64,000 bases of DNA from Zantedeschia hybrid cultivar (lineage: Eukaryota > Streptophyta > Magnoliopsida > Alismatales > Araceae): assembly GCA_030544215.1 (NCBI GenBank), contig JARZZO010000003.1:22825879-22889878 (forward strand), in the 5' to 3' direction. The notes under the pieces are model-generated. The model searched no databases. It saw only the letters and a list, made by a program, of their open reading frames with translations, and was not told the origin of the DNA. Position 1 is the first letter of the stretch, and each line of letters opens with the position of its first letter. Positions 44,597-56,947 of the stretch are shown in pieces. Made by a program: the position numbers and the translations under genes.

Positions 44597-45962
44597 GTTG
44601 CCCCAACTTGGCATTGACTTTGCAAAGGAGTGAAATAGAATGGAATGTACTGAAAAGGTGATGCAAAGGTGTGATGAGACATGCTCTCAATATCATATGA
44701 TGATAATTTTTCTCAAAATGATCAATGAAGCAACTTAAAGAGATTAATGGAATCAATCATGTTTGGATGAGGTAGATAATGAAATAAAATAAGGACGATC
44801 AACTTTCACGATTGGGAAGTACCTTAGGTCACAAACCCTGTAGGTTTCATCATGGAAAGCGGTTACCAGCCAATGTGGACGTGTTACAACCATGATGGAT
44901 CTTTAAATGGAAACAAGAAATATTTGGGATAAATAATCCAAGCAAAGATAGAATTCCAAAGATATCTTCAAGAAAACCTCAAAGACAATTGAGAGATCAA
45001 TTCGGAATGGAATATCTCACATCACGTTTGGATTTATTTAGAACAATGGTCTGAAATTTAATCAATAACTAATTCTAATTACAATGATTTCAAAGTCTTA
45101 TATGATGCATGCTGGGCTAAAAGAAAAATATAAAATAAAAATAAAATATAAATTAATCAAGGATAATATTGTTAAACTATCATTGATGAGTCAAGATACC
45201 AGTCCTGTAATTCAGTGCTACCCAACGCTCAATTGTCCCCACCAATTCATAAAAGTGGAACCATCGTCCCCATCAATTAACAAACTAACGGCCTATCCGT
45301 TCAATGAAGAATCCTTTGGAATTATCATTGTTTTTGTTGAAGGGGAACTCAAATTCCAGTTTCATCAAAGTCATAAGGTCCTTGATATACTCTAATAAAT
45401 ATTTAACATATAGTAATGCTGATGCAAATCAATTACATAAAGGAATACAGGGATAGAGATAACTGTCCTTTTAGTCATGGCTAGAACTCAGTGAAACTCC
45501 CACAGTGGGACCTTTATTTGAAATTCTCAACTTTATTTTCATTTCTTTGAATTTTCCTACACTTAGAATTCATTAGTAACTTCATGCAAAGGAATAAACA
45601 TGAATAAATAGTAAAAAATATGCAGTTACGGAGAATATCATAAAAAGCCTAAAAGGCGTCGCTCTGAGTTGACGTCATTTTAATGACGTCACCCCCTCTA
45701 GACGCGATTTAGCTTACCGAAACAGGATACTCCAACTCCAATCCGAACTCTGCTTTCCTCCCTCAAACTTCCTCTCCCAACTCGGAAAAGGCTCCTCAAC
45801 TTCGCAAATCCCTCTATATAACCTCCCTCTCTTCAATTCAATTCAACACAACAAACAATCAAGAGGAAAAGCTAGAGAATTCTCTTCAAGATTCAAGGGA
45901 AAGAGAGGTGAAAGAGGAAGAAATCAAGTAATTAAGGAAGAAATCAATTTTATTCAAAGAAG
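44597..45962 (-). other. Tat 3' non-coding region, copy 2 / 5' flank of the DUF7745-like gene
   Basis: Inverse homologue of 16361-17691, ending (in element order) with TTGGCATTGAC-complement sequence before the LTR. Near 45652-45720 it contains an AAAGGCGTC/GACGTCA palindrome pair. CTATATAACC (45814) lies about 145 bp before the ATG at 45963 and could be the TATA box of the plus-strand gene, with an AAGAGGAAAAGC-type leader. Confidence 0.6.
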
Positions 45963-46067
45963 ATGGCTAGTTTTGCTAAGGATTTTTCAAACAAAAGGGC
46001 AAGGAAGATGATTAAGAAGCTTTCTGATGTGGAAGGCCCTCTAAGTGGGAGAGATTCTAACCTACAA
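45963..46067 (+). CDS. Exon 1 of the DUF7745/PMD-like antisense gene, copy 2
   Basis: A 105-bp open exon of 35 codons: MASFAKDFSNKRARKMIKKL, then SDVEGPLSGRDSNLQ, ending CAA before a consensus donor GTAAGT at 46068. The homologous exon of copy 1 (16360-16260) has the same donor but two stops, so this copy preserves the open state. The basic NKRARK stretch could be a nuclear signal, which is inference. The intron begins here and is interrupted by the 17.3-kb insertion at 46170; the gene resumes at 63466. I call it CDS because this exon is intact, but whether the whole gene is expressed is unknown. Confidence 0.6.
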
Positions 46068-46164
46068 GTAAGTTACTCTCTCTTCCTATCCAAATTTGTA
46101 TTCCTTTCTTCATTCTTTTACATAAATTTTCCATGCTCCAAATTCTCTTCAATAAGATAGAACT

Positions 46165-46169
46165 ATACT
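46165..46169. repeat. Target-site duplication ATACT (left)
   Basis: ATACT at 46165-46169 is matched by ATACT at 63466-63470 immediately outside the LTR ends TG...CA. This proves that 46170-63465 is one insertion. Confidence 0.95.
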
Positions 46170-49100
46170 TGTTATATCCTGTACTTTTACAACTACTAAT
46201 AAATTTAATTAATTTAAATTAGACCAATTAACTAATTATAAAAGTCTATGACTGAACTTCAGTAACTTAATTTAATCCAATTAACTCAATTATGAAAGCC
46301 CAATAACCCAAATTATATTACTAAGAATAGCCTACTAATTTAGTTCAAATTCTATGTTGATGTATTATACAGCAACATAGTAAAATAATTATAATTTTCT
46401 ATAAAAAATTCGGATTAAGGCATAATTCATATCATTGGAAAGATAATAAAAATATCCATAACTTTGTGGAAGACTATTTTTACTAATTAATATGTTTTAG
46501 AGGTCACAAATATCAAAAATCAGTTTTAGAAAGGGCTACTCATAGAGAACAAGTCCTAATCGGATTAGGATTTGAATTAGGAAATAAAAGATAGTACAAT
46601 TAATGTTAACTACGATCTAAAAAGTTATGCATAACATATTTGACTTAGATTAGAAGTAAAACATAATAAATTTGAATATAATTAAGATTCTAATTAATGG
46701 GTAGAAAGTCATAATAGGAATCCTACTTGGATTAGGATTCTATATATAGATTTACTTGACATAGCTCTAGTAGTTTAAGCATAACTCCGTACATAAAATT
46801 TATAATTAAGTAAGACAACTCCCATTAGAACTATGGCTCAAATATATAGAAGTTTTATGAAGAACACATGTTTAAAATAAGTCGTTTCCTAATCGTAATC
46901 AGGACATCTTTAGACATGAAGTAAATTTATCAGATTTCTGAGTTCGGAGTACTCAGGACAGCAGGTCAGTAAAATAAGTATATCTTCTTGTAAAAAGTCT
47001 AAAAATAGAGAAATTTGTTGAATTGGGAAGGTAATAAAATGTTTTAAAACTTTTTAGAAGAAAGTATTTCTTAATTTGGATGTTTAAGGGGATGAAGTTA
47101 AACGTCTTCAGAAAAGAAAACTGCAGGTAGCGTGAGCAGAGTCTGATTTGGACTAGGAAGTGACCTTGACTTGGAGATTAAGTTATGGGGAGTGGGAGTT
47201 CGATTTCAGCAAAGAAAATGAGTGTTTGTGGTTATATTAGAAGAGTAAATAAGCATAAATAGAGCCTTGGGTCGTGCTCAACCTCTATAGCATGCAGCTC
47301 TCTTCTAAAGGGTATGTTCATGTGATGTTCTTGAGAGAATAGAGTTGTTCATGATTATTTCTTTTGGAGGTTTGATTCTAATCAATGTTTTGTAATATTG
47401 GAGGCTTAGAGAACGTGGGAAGGATCTTAGAAAATGTGTAAAAGAGTTTAGATGAAGAAGAAATCATAGATAGATAGTAAGGAAACCATAAGAGAATCAA
47501 GGTCGGTCTTTCTTCAAGAGGTAGGTGGATAACTGTACACATGATCTATTTTGTATACAAAATTATGTTATTTTAAAAAGCTTTCAAAAGTAAATAAACT
47601 GGTAAGAACTTTTATCTATATGTCTACTTTATGATATTCAAGTTTCAGATTTTTGTGATCTTATTTTCTATTTATTTCATGACTATTATCTCAGCCTATG
47701 TAATCTGTCCGTTTAATCTGTTATGTTTCTAATTATGATCATACGAATTACAGATAGTTGTTCTCCTTAGTTTGATGCTGAATTGAGCTTAAATTTTGAT
47801 AAAAGTTTATTTTTCATATTATATTAATGTCCAATAAATTTCATAATTTTCGGAGTTTGTTTGATATTTATTTCATAATACTATTTTTATACTATACAAT
47901 CTGCTTAGACAGTTTTGAAATCTCAACTTGTGAATCCTATATATCATTTGATTCAAATCCAAATCATACCAAATTTTGTAAAGACCTTTGTTATATTATC
48001 CTTGACTTCTCTATAAAGTTTTAGAATTTTATGACTTCGTTTGGTATTCAGTTTACCCTCTGTTTTGATTTGCTGGAATTCTATTTAAGTTAGATTCTCC
48101 GAATCAAAGTGAGAATCCAAAATCATAGCAAAACAATCCAGAAATTAATGAAACTTTGTCCACAATTTAAATATAACATTTTGGACATGTTAGTAAAGGT
48201 TGATAATTTTATGAATCTTTTTGATATTATTCGTCTTATTTGTTGATTTGATAGCTCTGAAAATCAGTTTTGATGGCCGAAAAATATGTTTGTTATTCCG
48301 AAAATTCTAAGAAAATTCGTTTGACTATCTTTTCTATCCAGCAACCTATTTTCATCAGCTTACTCTGATTTTTCATATATATGACTATGATGACTCTCTA
48401 AGTGACTATTTTGTATATAAAAGTATGTATTTTAACTCTTATATGTACTTATCAATTTGATAATTCAATTTTCAGATCTATGCCCATCTTTTGTCATCAT
48501 TTGATCTCTGTTAATATGATTGTGTCATAATTATTTGACTTTTCTTGGACATTGCCATCGTAAGGAGATATTTGGCCCGATTTCATATAAGCATCCATAT
48601 TGGATAGGGTATTTTGTTTGGAACCCGAGGGCAAACGGGTGGAATCCTGCTTTCCGACCGACTAAAACCAGGGGACGGCGATACGTAATGCCCTGGCGGT
48701 TTGGAGTTGGGTGGGACTTAGACTCTCCGGTTCTGCGCAGTGACTAAGACCTTTGCATCATTTGCCTAGATACTTTGGTATTTGTTTTGTTTGGCTTCTT
48801 ATGTTGTGGTTTGGGTGCATGTCCGTTATGATATGATATAATTTGTTTGATTGGCACATAAATCTGAAATCCTTACTCCATATGTTCATTTGAATTTAGC
48901 TTAGTCATTTGGATCTTTTGATCATCCTGTTTAGCTATCCCTTTGCAATCATATGAATCTGTCTTAACTATGTGATTTATGATATGAATCAGATTTGATA
49001 AGCTACTACGCCATGATATTTGCTATTTGATATGACATGTGCTCAGGGGACGGCGATACGTAACGCCCTGATAATTTGATATGTTATGTGATACGTTCTG

Positions 49101-49760
49101 ATCATGGCTAGTAGAATTTGATATGTCTGATATGAGTTCGATCATGCCATATATGCTATATGTTAATTAATCTATTCATGCTATTAGAAAACACATTTGA
49201 TTTGATAAGTTTATATCTGACCATAATTTGTATCATGTTCTTATTTGAGCTATATGTAGAACTGTGTAAGATCATGTTTAGTATAATTGTATAATATGAT
49301 TCGTAAAGTTTATTATATGTTAAGTCATGTGGATTGTTTGAAGCCTACTGAGTGGTTGTACTCATAAATCCTATTAATATTTTCAGAGTCAGAGAAAGAG
49401 AATCTAGAATCTGAGAAGACTTCTTATTGAGGCATTTGACATCATCATGAGGTTATTTAGATTGAATTTACAACTTTCTTAGACTTGATGTAATAGAGAT
49501 GATGAGAGATTGATGTATTTTTGTTTATTTGGTGAGATTGAGAATTTTTACACAATTGATGGAAATTGTAATTTTTGAACTTTGGTGTTGGCTATATTTG
49601 GATATTTTGGGTTACATGATGGTTATGACATTATTTAAAATCGCCTTGTGGTTGTTTAGCTCTCATATATGTTCGTTATGGTGGAATTTTTTCTGAGATT
49701 ACGTGGTCGGATTCCGAGTTTAAAAAAAAAAAAAAAAAGAATCGGATCCGGGGCGTAACA
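46170..49760 (+). repeat. 5' LTR of the LARD-type element (3591 bp)
   Basis: TGTTATATCCTG start and GGGGCGTAACA end. It aligns along its length with 51303-54758 plus 63335-63465. The left third shows scattered substitutions between the LTRs, while the right third is nearly identical apart from a short indel near 49285 (TTGTATAATA region). Short open frames (for example 48520-48747) are conserved only because LTRs are copies. Confidence 0.93.
48668..48696. repeat. Near-palindrome CCAGGGGACGG...CGCCCTGG, LTR 1 site 1
   Basis: CCAGGGG and CCCTGG arms flank GGCGATACGTAAT, centred on TACGTA. A second copy lies at 49044-49070, and the LTR 2 counterparts are at 53802-53830 and 54178-54204. Such hairpin-like words are frequent in Tekay-type LTRs. 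Role unknown. Confidence 0.8.
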
Positions 49761-51302
49761 ATATGGTATCAGAGCAATTATGAGAGTTTAAGCATCCACA
49801 ACCATCTGATCATAAGCCATACCGATCGATCTTAAAAGATATGATGAAGTTTAAGATTAGTATGATCTTGAGTTAGATTTGAAATTTAGATTATAGTTAT
49901 AGTTAGGAGGTGATTCTAGACGTGACATTTAGCTGATTCTAACAATTAGACTTATACAAAGGGGATTTTTTGTGTCGATGTGGATTAAAAGGATTAAGTT
50001 TAATCTTTTTAAGGGAGAGAGCCAGCTACAAGATGTATTTATTCCTACTGCTTGCATCTTTCTACTAGGTTTAAACAATTAACGATTGATCTATTGTTAC
50101 CCCTGATTCTTTGATAATTAGTACTAAGGGATGCTTTAACCAAAACATACATTCATAGATTTAATTAACATTTTTTTTTTTCATCTACATTTACTTATAT
50201 TGCTTGAAAACTAGAAAGAGTTAGTTAACACTTTAAAATATTAAGATAAGTTAGTATTCTTAAATTTCATAAATGACTCTTATTTAAGTCTATGATATAT
50301 GTTTGGTTGGATATTGATGATCTATTTTGAGATAAGTAACTCGAATCATACTATGTCATTGAACATTCATACTTGTACGATAAAGTATGGAGACCATAGT
50401 GGATATGAGTTCATTTAATAGTAGTACTATATTATAAATGTATCCTCTTAATTTATTAAAACACTAAGAAGATACTTAGAGACGTGTGCATAATCCTTTC
50501 TAAGTGATCCATTATGCCACCTATAGGCATATACTTAAGTCCTTGTATACTCTCCTTTAGGCTTTACCTTTAAATATAAATATAAATTCTTCTAGTTCTG
50601 TGATGAGTAAATTTACTAAGTGTATATAATATGTAAATTAGTTAGGAGAGTAGATCTATGAAGAATATTTGGGAGCTAAACACATTATCCTTATTAGGGA
50701 CTAGATCATCTTCTTAAAGCTATCAAATTGGAAGCAGAACATCAATGACTCATTATTTCTATTAGATCTCAAAAATATTGTGATTGTTCGAAATATAGAT
50801 GAGTTTTAGCAATGTAATGTGATTTTAGGACGCTTATGTATCTCAAGTTAAAAATATCCATAAGAATTAATTGACATATTCTTATGATATTCAAAGTACT
50901 TTTAGAGAATAATTATAAGCCATGATAAGGTTAATATGATGATAATCTATATTCTAATTATCTTGGTACATACTCAACTATGTGAGAGTTAGTTAATCAT
51001 TGATCTCTTTTCACCCTATGTCCTTAGCTATGTCAGGATAAATTAATCTATTGATTAATTATGTTGATTAACTAAATCGGATCTCAAGTCTATAGACATA
51101 TTAAATCAAAAGTGTATATTAATCATATTACAAATACTCCACAAGTATAGATCAATTTGTCATAGTGACCTTATCTTGATTGAGTAAGCCCTTAATCATA
51201 TTCTATGGCCTTAGAAATTAGTATGAAAAATCTATTAATATAAAGATAGATTATTAGAATCTATAAAATTTCAAGGACGAAATTTCTTTAAGGGGGAGAG
51301 GA
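49761..51302 (+). other. Non-coding interior of the LARD-type element
   Basis: A/T-rich, with PBS at 49764 and PPT at 51290. I read all frames and saw no gag, protease, RT or integrase motif. It is bounded by both LTRs, so the lack of coding sequence is a property of the element rather than of truncation. Confidence 0.85.
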
Positions 51303-54300
51303 TGTTATACCCTGTACTTTTACAACTACTAATAAATTTAATTAATTTAAATTAGACCAATTAACTAATTATAAAAGTCTATGACTGAGCTTAAGTAACG
51401 TAATTTAGTTCAATTAACTCAATTATGAAAGCCTAATAACCCAAATTATGATTGAGCTTAAGCCTACTAATTTAGTTCAAATTCTATGTTGATATATTAG
51501 AGAGCAACATTGTAAAATAATCATAACTTTCTATAAAAAATTCGGATTAAGGAATAGATGATATCATTGGAAAGATAATAAAAATATCCATAACTTTGTG
51601 GAAGACTATTTTTACTAATTCAGATGTTTTAGAGATCAAAAATATCAAAAATCAGTTTTAGAAAGGGCTACTAATAGAGAACAAGTCCTAATCGGATTAG
51701 GATTTGAATTAGGAAACAAAAGATGGTACAATTAATGTTAACTACGACCTAAAAAGTTATGTATAACATATTTGACTTATATTAGAAGTAAAACATAATA
51801 AATTTGAATATAATTAAGATTCTAATTAATGGGTAGAAAGTCATAATAGGAATCCCACTTGGACTAGGATTCTATACACATATTTACTTGACATAGCTCT
51901 AGTATTTTAAGCATAACCCCGTACATAAAATTCATAATTAAGTAAGACAACTCCCATTAGAACTATGACTCAAATATATAGAATTTTTACGAAGAAAACA
52001 TGTTTAAAATAAGTCGTTTCCTAATCGGAATCAGGACATCTTTACACATGAAGTAAATCTGCCATATTTCTGAGTTCGGAGTACTCAGAACAGCAGGTCA
52101 GTAAAATAAGTATATATTCTTATATAAAAGTCCACAAATAGTGAAATTTATTGCATTGGAATGGTAATAAAAAGTTTTAAAACTTTTTAGAAGAAAATAT
52201 TTATTAATTCGTATGTTTAAAGGGATGAAGTTAAAGATCTTCAGAAAAGAAAACTGCAGGTAGCGTGAGCAGAGTCTGATTTGGACTAGAAAGTGACTTT
52301 GACTTGGAGATTAAGTTATGGGGAGTGGGAGTTCGATTCCAGAAAAGAAAAGAAGTGTTTGTGGTTATATTAGAAGAGTAAATAAACATAAATGGAGCCC
52401 TAGGTCGTGCTCAACCTCTATAGCATGCAGCTCTCTTCTAAAGGGTAAGTTCATGTGATGTTCTTGAGAGAATAGAGTTGTTCATGATTATTTCTTTTTG
52501 AGGTTTGATTCTAATCGATATTTTGTAATATTGGAGGCTTAGGGAATGTGGTAAAGAGCTTATAAAATGTGGAAAAGAGTTTATATGAAGAAGAAATCAT
52601 GGATAGATAGTAAGGAAATCATAGGAGAATCAAGGCCGGTCTTTCTTCAAGAGGTAGGTGGATAACTGTACACATGATCTATTTTGTACTACAAAACTAT
52701 GTTATTTTAGAAAGCTTTAAAAATTAAATAAATTAGTAATAACATTTGTCTATATGTCTACTTCATTATATTCAAGTTTCAGATTTTTGTGATCTTATTT
52801 TCTATTTATTTCTTGACTATTATCTCAGCCTATGCAATCTGTCCGTTTAATCTGTTATGTTTCTAATTATGATCATACGAATTACAGATAGTAGTTCTCC
52901 TTGGTATGATGCTAAATTAAGCTTAAATTTCAAAAAACGTTTATTTTGCATATTATATTAATTAAAAATAAATTTCATAATTTTATGAGTTTGTTTGATA
53001 TTTATTTCATAATACTATTTTCAGACTGTACAATCTGCTCAGATAGTTTTGAAATCTCAACTTGGGATCCCTATATCTCATTTGATTCAAATCCAAATCA
53101 TACCAAATTTTGTAGAGATCTTTGTTATATTATCTTTGACTTATCTGTAAAGTTTTATAATTTTATGACTTCGTTTGGTATTTAGTTTACCCTCTATTTT
53201 GATTTGCTGGAATTCTATTTAAGTTGGAATCTCCGAATCAAAGTGAGAATCCAAAATCATAACAAAACAATCCAGAAATTAATGAAACTTTGTCCAAAAT
53301 TTAAATATAACATTTTGGACATGTTATTAAAGGTTGATAATTTTCTGAATCTTTTTGATATTATTCGTCTTATTTGTTGATTTGTTAGCTCTGAAAATCA
53401 GTTTTGATGGCCGAAAAATATGTTTGTTATTCCGAAAATTCTAAGAAAATTCGTTTGACTATATTTTCTATCCAGAAACCTATTTTCATCAGCTTACTCT
53501 GATTTTTCATATATATGACTATGATGACTCTCTAAGTGACTATTTTGTATATAAAAGTATGTATTTTAACTCTTATATGTACTTATCAATTTGATAATTC
53601 AATTTTCAGATCTATGCCCATCTTTTATCATCATTTGATCTCTGTTAATATGATTGTGTCATAATTATTTGACTTTGCTTGGACATTGCCATCGTAAGGA
53701 GATATTTGGCCCGATCTCATATAAGCATCCATATTGGATAGGGTATTTTGTTTGGAACCCGAGGGTAAACGGGTGGAATCCTGCTTTCCGACCGACTAAA
53801 ACCAGGGGACGGCGATACGTAATACCCTGGCGGTTTGGAGTTGGGTGGGACTTAGACTCTCCGGTTCTACGCAGTGACTAAGACCTTTGCATCATTTGCC
53901 TAGATGCTTTGGTATTTGTTTTGTTTGGCTTATTATGTTGTGGTTTGGGTGCATGTCCGTTATGATATGATCTGATTTGTTTGATTGGCACATAAATATG
54001 AAATCCTTACTCCATATGTTCATTTGAATTCAGCTTAGTCATTTGGATCTTTTGATCATCCTGTTTAGCTATCCCTTTGCAATCATAGGAATATGTCTTA
54101 ACTATGTGATCCATGATATGAATCAGATTTGATAAGCTACTACGCCATGATATTTGCTATTTGATATGACATGTGCTCAGGGGACGGCGATACGTAACGC
54201 CCTGATAATTTGATATGTTATGTGATACGTTCTGATCATGGCTAGTAGAATTTGATATGTCTGATATGAGTTCGATCATGCCATATATGCTATATGTTAA

Positions 54301-54758
54301 TTAATCTATTCATGCTATTAGAAAACACATTTGATTTGATAAGTTTATATCTGACCATAATTTGTATCATGTTCTTATTTGAGCTATATGTAGAACTGTG
54401 TAAGATCATGTTTAGTATAATGTGATTCGTAAAGTTTATTATATGTTAAGTCATATGGATTGTTTGAAGCCTACTGAGTAGTTGTACTCATAAATCCTAT
54501 TAATATTTTCAGAGTCAGAGAAAGAGAATCTAGAATCTAAGAAGACTTCTGATCGAGGCATTTGACATCATCATGAGATTATTTAGATTGAATTTACAAC
54601 TTTCTTAGAGTTGATGTAATAGAGATGATGAGAGATTGATGTATTTTTATTTATTTGGTGAGATTGAGAATTTTTACACAATTGATGGAAATTGTAATTT
54701 TTGAACTTTGGTGTTGGCTATATTTGGATATTTTGGGTTACATGATGGTTATGGCATT
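51303..54758 (+). repeat. 3' LTR of the LARD-type element, left part
   Basis: Begins TGTTATACCC after the PPT. Interrupted after GGCATT (54758) by the Athila-like insertion; the last 131 bp are at 63335-63465. Combined length is about 3.58 kb, agreeing with LTR 1. Confidence 0.92.
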
Positions 54759-56924
54759 TGATAAAGTATTAAATTGATCATTTAAGAGCAATCATATGCA
54801 TCATACTCATGTTTTTATCTGCAAAATAGCATGAAATGATAGATAATTGTGTAACAAGTCCAACGGTACCAATTTCATCAAATTTTGACTTAAAAACATC
54901 GTCATTTCATGTGATTAAAGGAGCATAGCGCATTTGCGGTTTCTCGACAAAACCGAGACGAAATGAATAAATATGATGATATTTTTATGATAATGCGCTA
55001 ATTTATATTTATTTTATGTGAACAGGACATGCTGATGACGCAGTGCAGCTGGTGGAGTTTTCAGAAATTTGGGGGAGGTCTAGTGTGCGGATTTCAACTA
55101 AAACAGGGGTAAAAATGCAATTTGATTCCTTCCTTCGCTGGAGTTTCCCAAAATCCACACTTTCCTTCCGTCTCTCCAATTTCCTAAACACATCCCTTCC
55201 TTTATTTTAAAAATCCTCTCTCTCTCGTTTTAGAAATTTGAATCCTAATTATTCTCCAGTTTCCTTTTCCTCTCCTTTAACCTCTTTCCTTCCCCAATTC
55301 CGACTCTCTCTTCCTCTTTCCGTTTTGTTTTCCAACTTCTCCCTTTCCAAAAAAAACTCTCCCACACGCTCTCTCTCTCTCTTCTTCTCTCCCATATATT
55401 CCGAGCCTGTCCCCTCTTCCAAACACTCGTCCTCCTCCTCTGTAATCTTTCTCCCACGCAGCTCCTTCCTCTCTTCCTCTCCCTCCTTCTCTCTCTTGGA
55501 TTCTCCCTCTTTCTCTCCCCACAGATCTCTCTTTCTCGTTCTCTCCGTCCACAATCCTCTCTCTCCCACGGTTCTTTCTCTCCCGTAAATCTCTCTCTCG
55601 GCTTCTCCGGTTTTCCCAGCAGCTTGTTCCTCCCTCTCTCTTTTCTTCCTCCCTCCACAGCTCCTCTCTCGGCTTCTCTCTGGCTCCCACGCGTAGCAGC
55701 TCCACGCGGCACCAGTTGGGTCTCCGGCTGCAAACCTGCACGCCGCACCTACCCGAGCTCCAAGCGGCTCCAGTGGTTCCAGCACCCGGCTTTCCAGTGC
55801 TCCAGCATCTGCTCCACGTGCATGCGAGTACTCACGGCCCTGCACACGCCACCCACGCATGCTCGAACGCCCCCCACGCGCAGCGTTCCAGTGCCTCTCC
55901 ACCAGCTGCTTCGCGTTGCCAACTTGCTCCCTGCACCTCCACGTCTCAGCTGCCGCCCCAGGCCATGCATGCATGCCGCCATGCATCCACACGTTCGCTG
56001 AAGCTGCAGCAAGCACCAGCAAGCTCGTGCATGCTCTCCACCTGTACGTAGCCTGCATGCCATCAAGGCCCACGCGTTGCCGGCCACCTCGCACCCTCGC
56101 ATGCTGCCCGGTGAAGCCAGCCTCCATCCACCAGTTGCTGCATCTCCAGCATCCCTCCACGCAGCAGCCGGCAAGCTCCCATGCGCAGCAAATCCCAACG
56201 TTGCCACCAGCTGGGTTTCTCCTCCTCCATGCATGCAGCAAATCCCAACGTTGCCACCAGCTGGGTTTCTCCTCCTCCATGCATGCAGCAAGTCCACGCT
56301 GCACCTGAAGCACCTCCATGCAGCAAGCTTCTTCCCAAAAGCCTCTTCCCACAAGACTCCTCTGAGCGGTCCATTGCGCCGGCAGCAACCCACAAAGTTC
56401 CAACAGAAGCTATTCTGTTCTTTCCCCTCCCCCGTTAGTATAATAGTTGTTTATTTAATTAGGATTAGCTAGTTGTTATTTGATGTTGTGATTATTTAGT
56501 TTAAGAATATCAAATCATAAAATTTTGCAATTTGTTTCGTAATTTTAGATAATTGATCATTTACACCTAGTTAAATTTCAATATCTTTGTTATATTTTTT
56601 TTATTGTGCTTATTCTCGAGTTGAAATCATGTTTAATTTAAAAAAAAAGGAAAAGAAAAAAAAAGGGATTTATTTAATTTATGTAATTATATTTTGAGTA
56701 ACATTAGTAATTTAATTCTAGTTTAAATAAGTAATTAGTTTACTTAAACGTTTCACTTATTTTTAGAGTAAGTAAATTCCAAAGTTTTCAAAGTCAAAAT
56801 TCTATCTCCCTGTGGTTCGACTCGGACTCACCGCTATTAATTTTCAAAATTTGATTTGAGTGAGCCGGATAAATTTAGATTGAACGTTTTCATGTGTTTA
56901 ACGACGCACAATTCAAAACGATCA
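54759..56924 (+). repeat. Athila-like LTR A (2166 bp)
   Basis: TGATAAAGTATT to AAAACGATCA. By eye it differs from LTR B at roughly 30 positions (about 1.4 percent). It contains a CT-rich tract (55145-55690), a C/G-rich part with TGCATGCATG words, and a perfect 50-bp tandem duplication (56185-56234 and 56235-56284). Confidence 0.93.
56185..56284. repeat. 50-bp perfect tandem duplication inside LTR A
   Basis: Two adjacent copies beginning GCAGCAAATCCCAACGTTGC. LTR B has the same duplication at about 62594-62693 with a few changes. The solo LTR at 18156-20439 seems to lack it, so it marks a sub-lineage. Confidence 0.9.
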
Positions 56925-56929
56925 ATTTT

Positions 56930-56947
56930 TGGCGCCGTTGCCGGGGA
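56930..56947 (+). other. PBS, Athila type
   Basis: TGGCGCCGTTGCCGGGGA starts five bases after the LTR A end. This 18-base word is the classic Athila primer-binding site (Asp-tRNA type) and fixes lineage and orientation. Confidence 0.93.

Noticed and set aside
48520..48747. 75-codon frame repeated at 53654-53881
   Set aside because: Repeated only because it lies in both LTRs of one element. No protein motif, and it contains the near-palindrome.
55249..56403. A 384-codon minus-strand frame in LTR A (and its partner at 61748-62812)
   Set aside because: It is the reverse of a CT-rich tract and gives Arg/Glu/Gly low-complexity text. Overlapping frames on both strands are equally long, and conservation is explained by LTR duplication.
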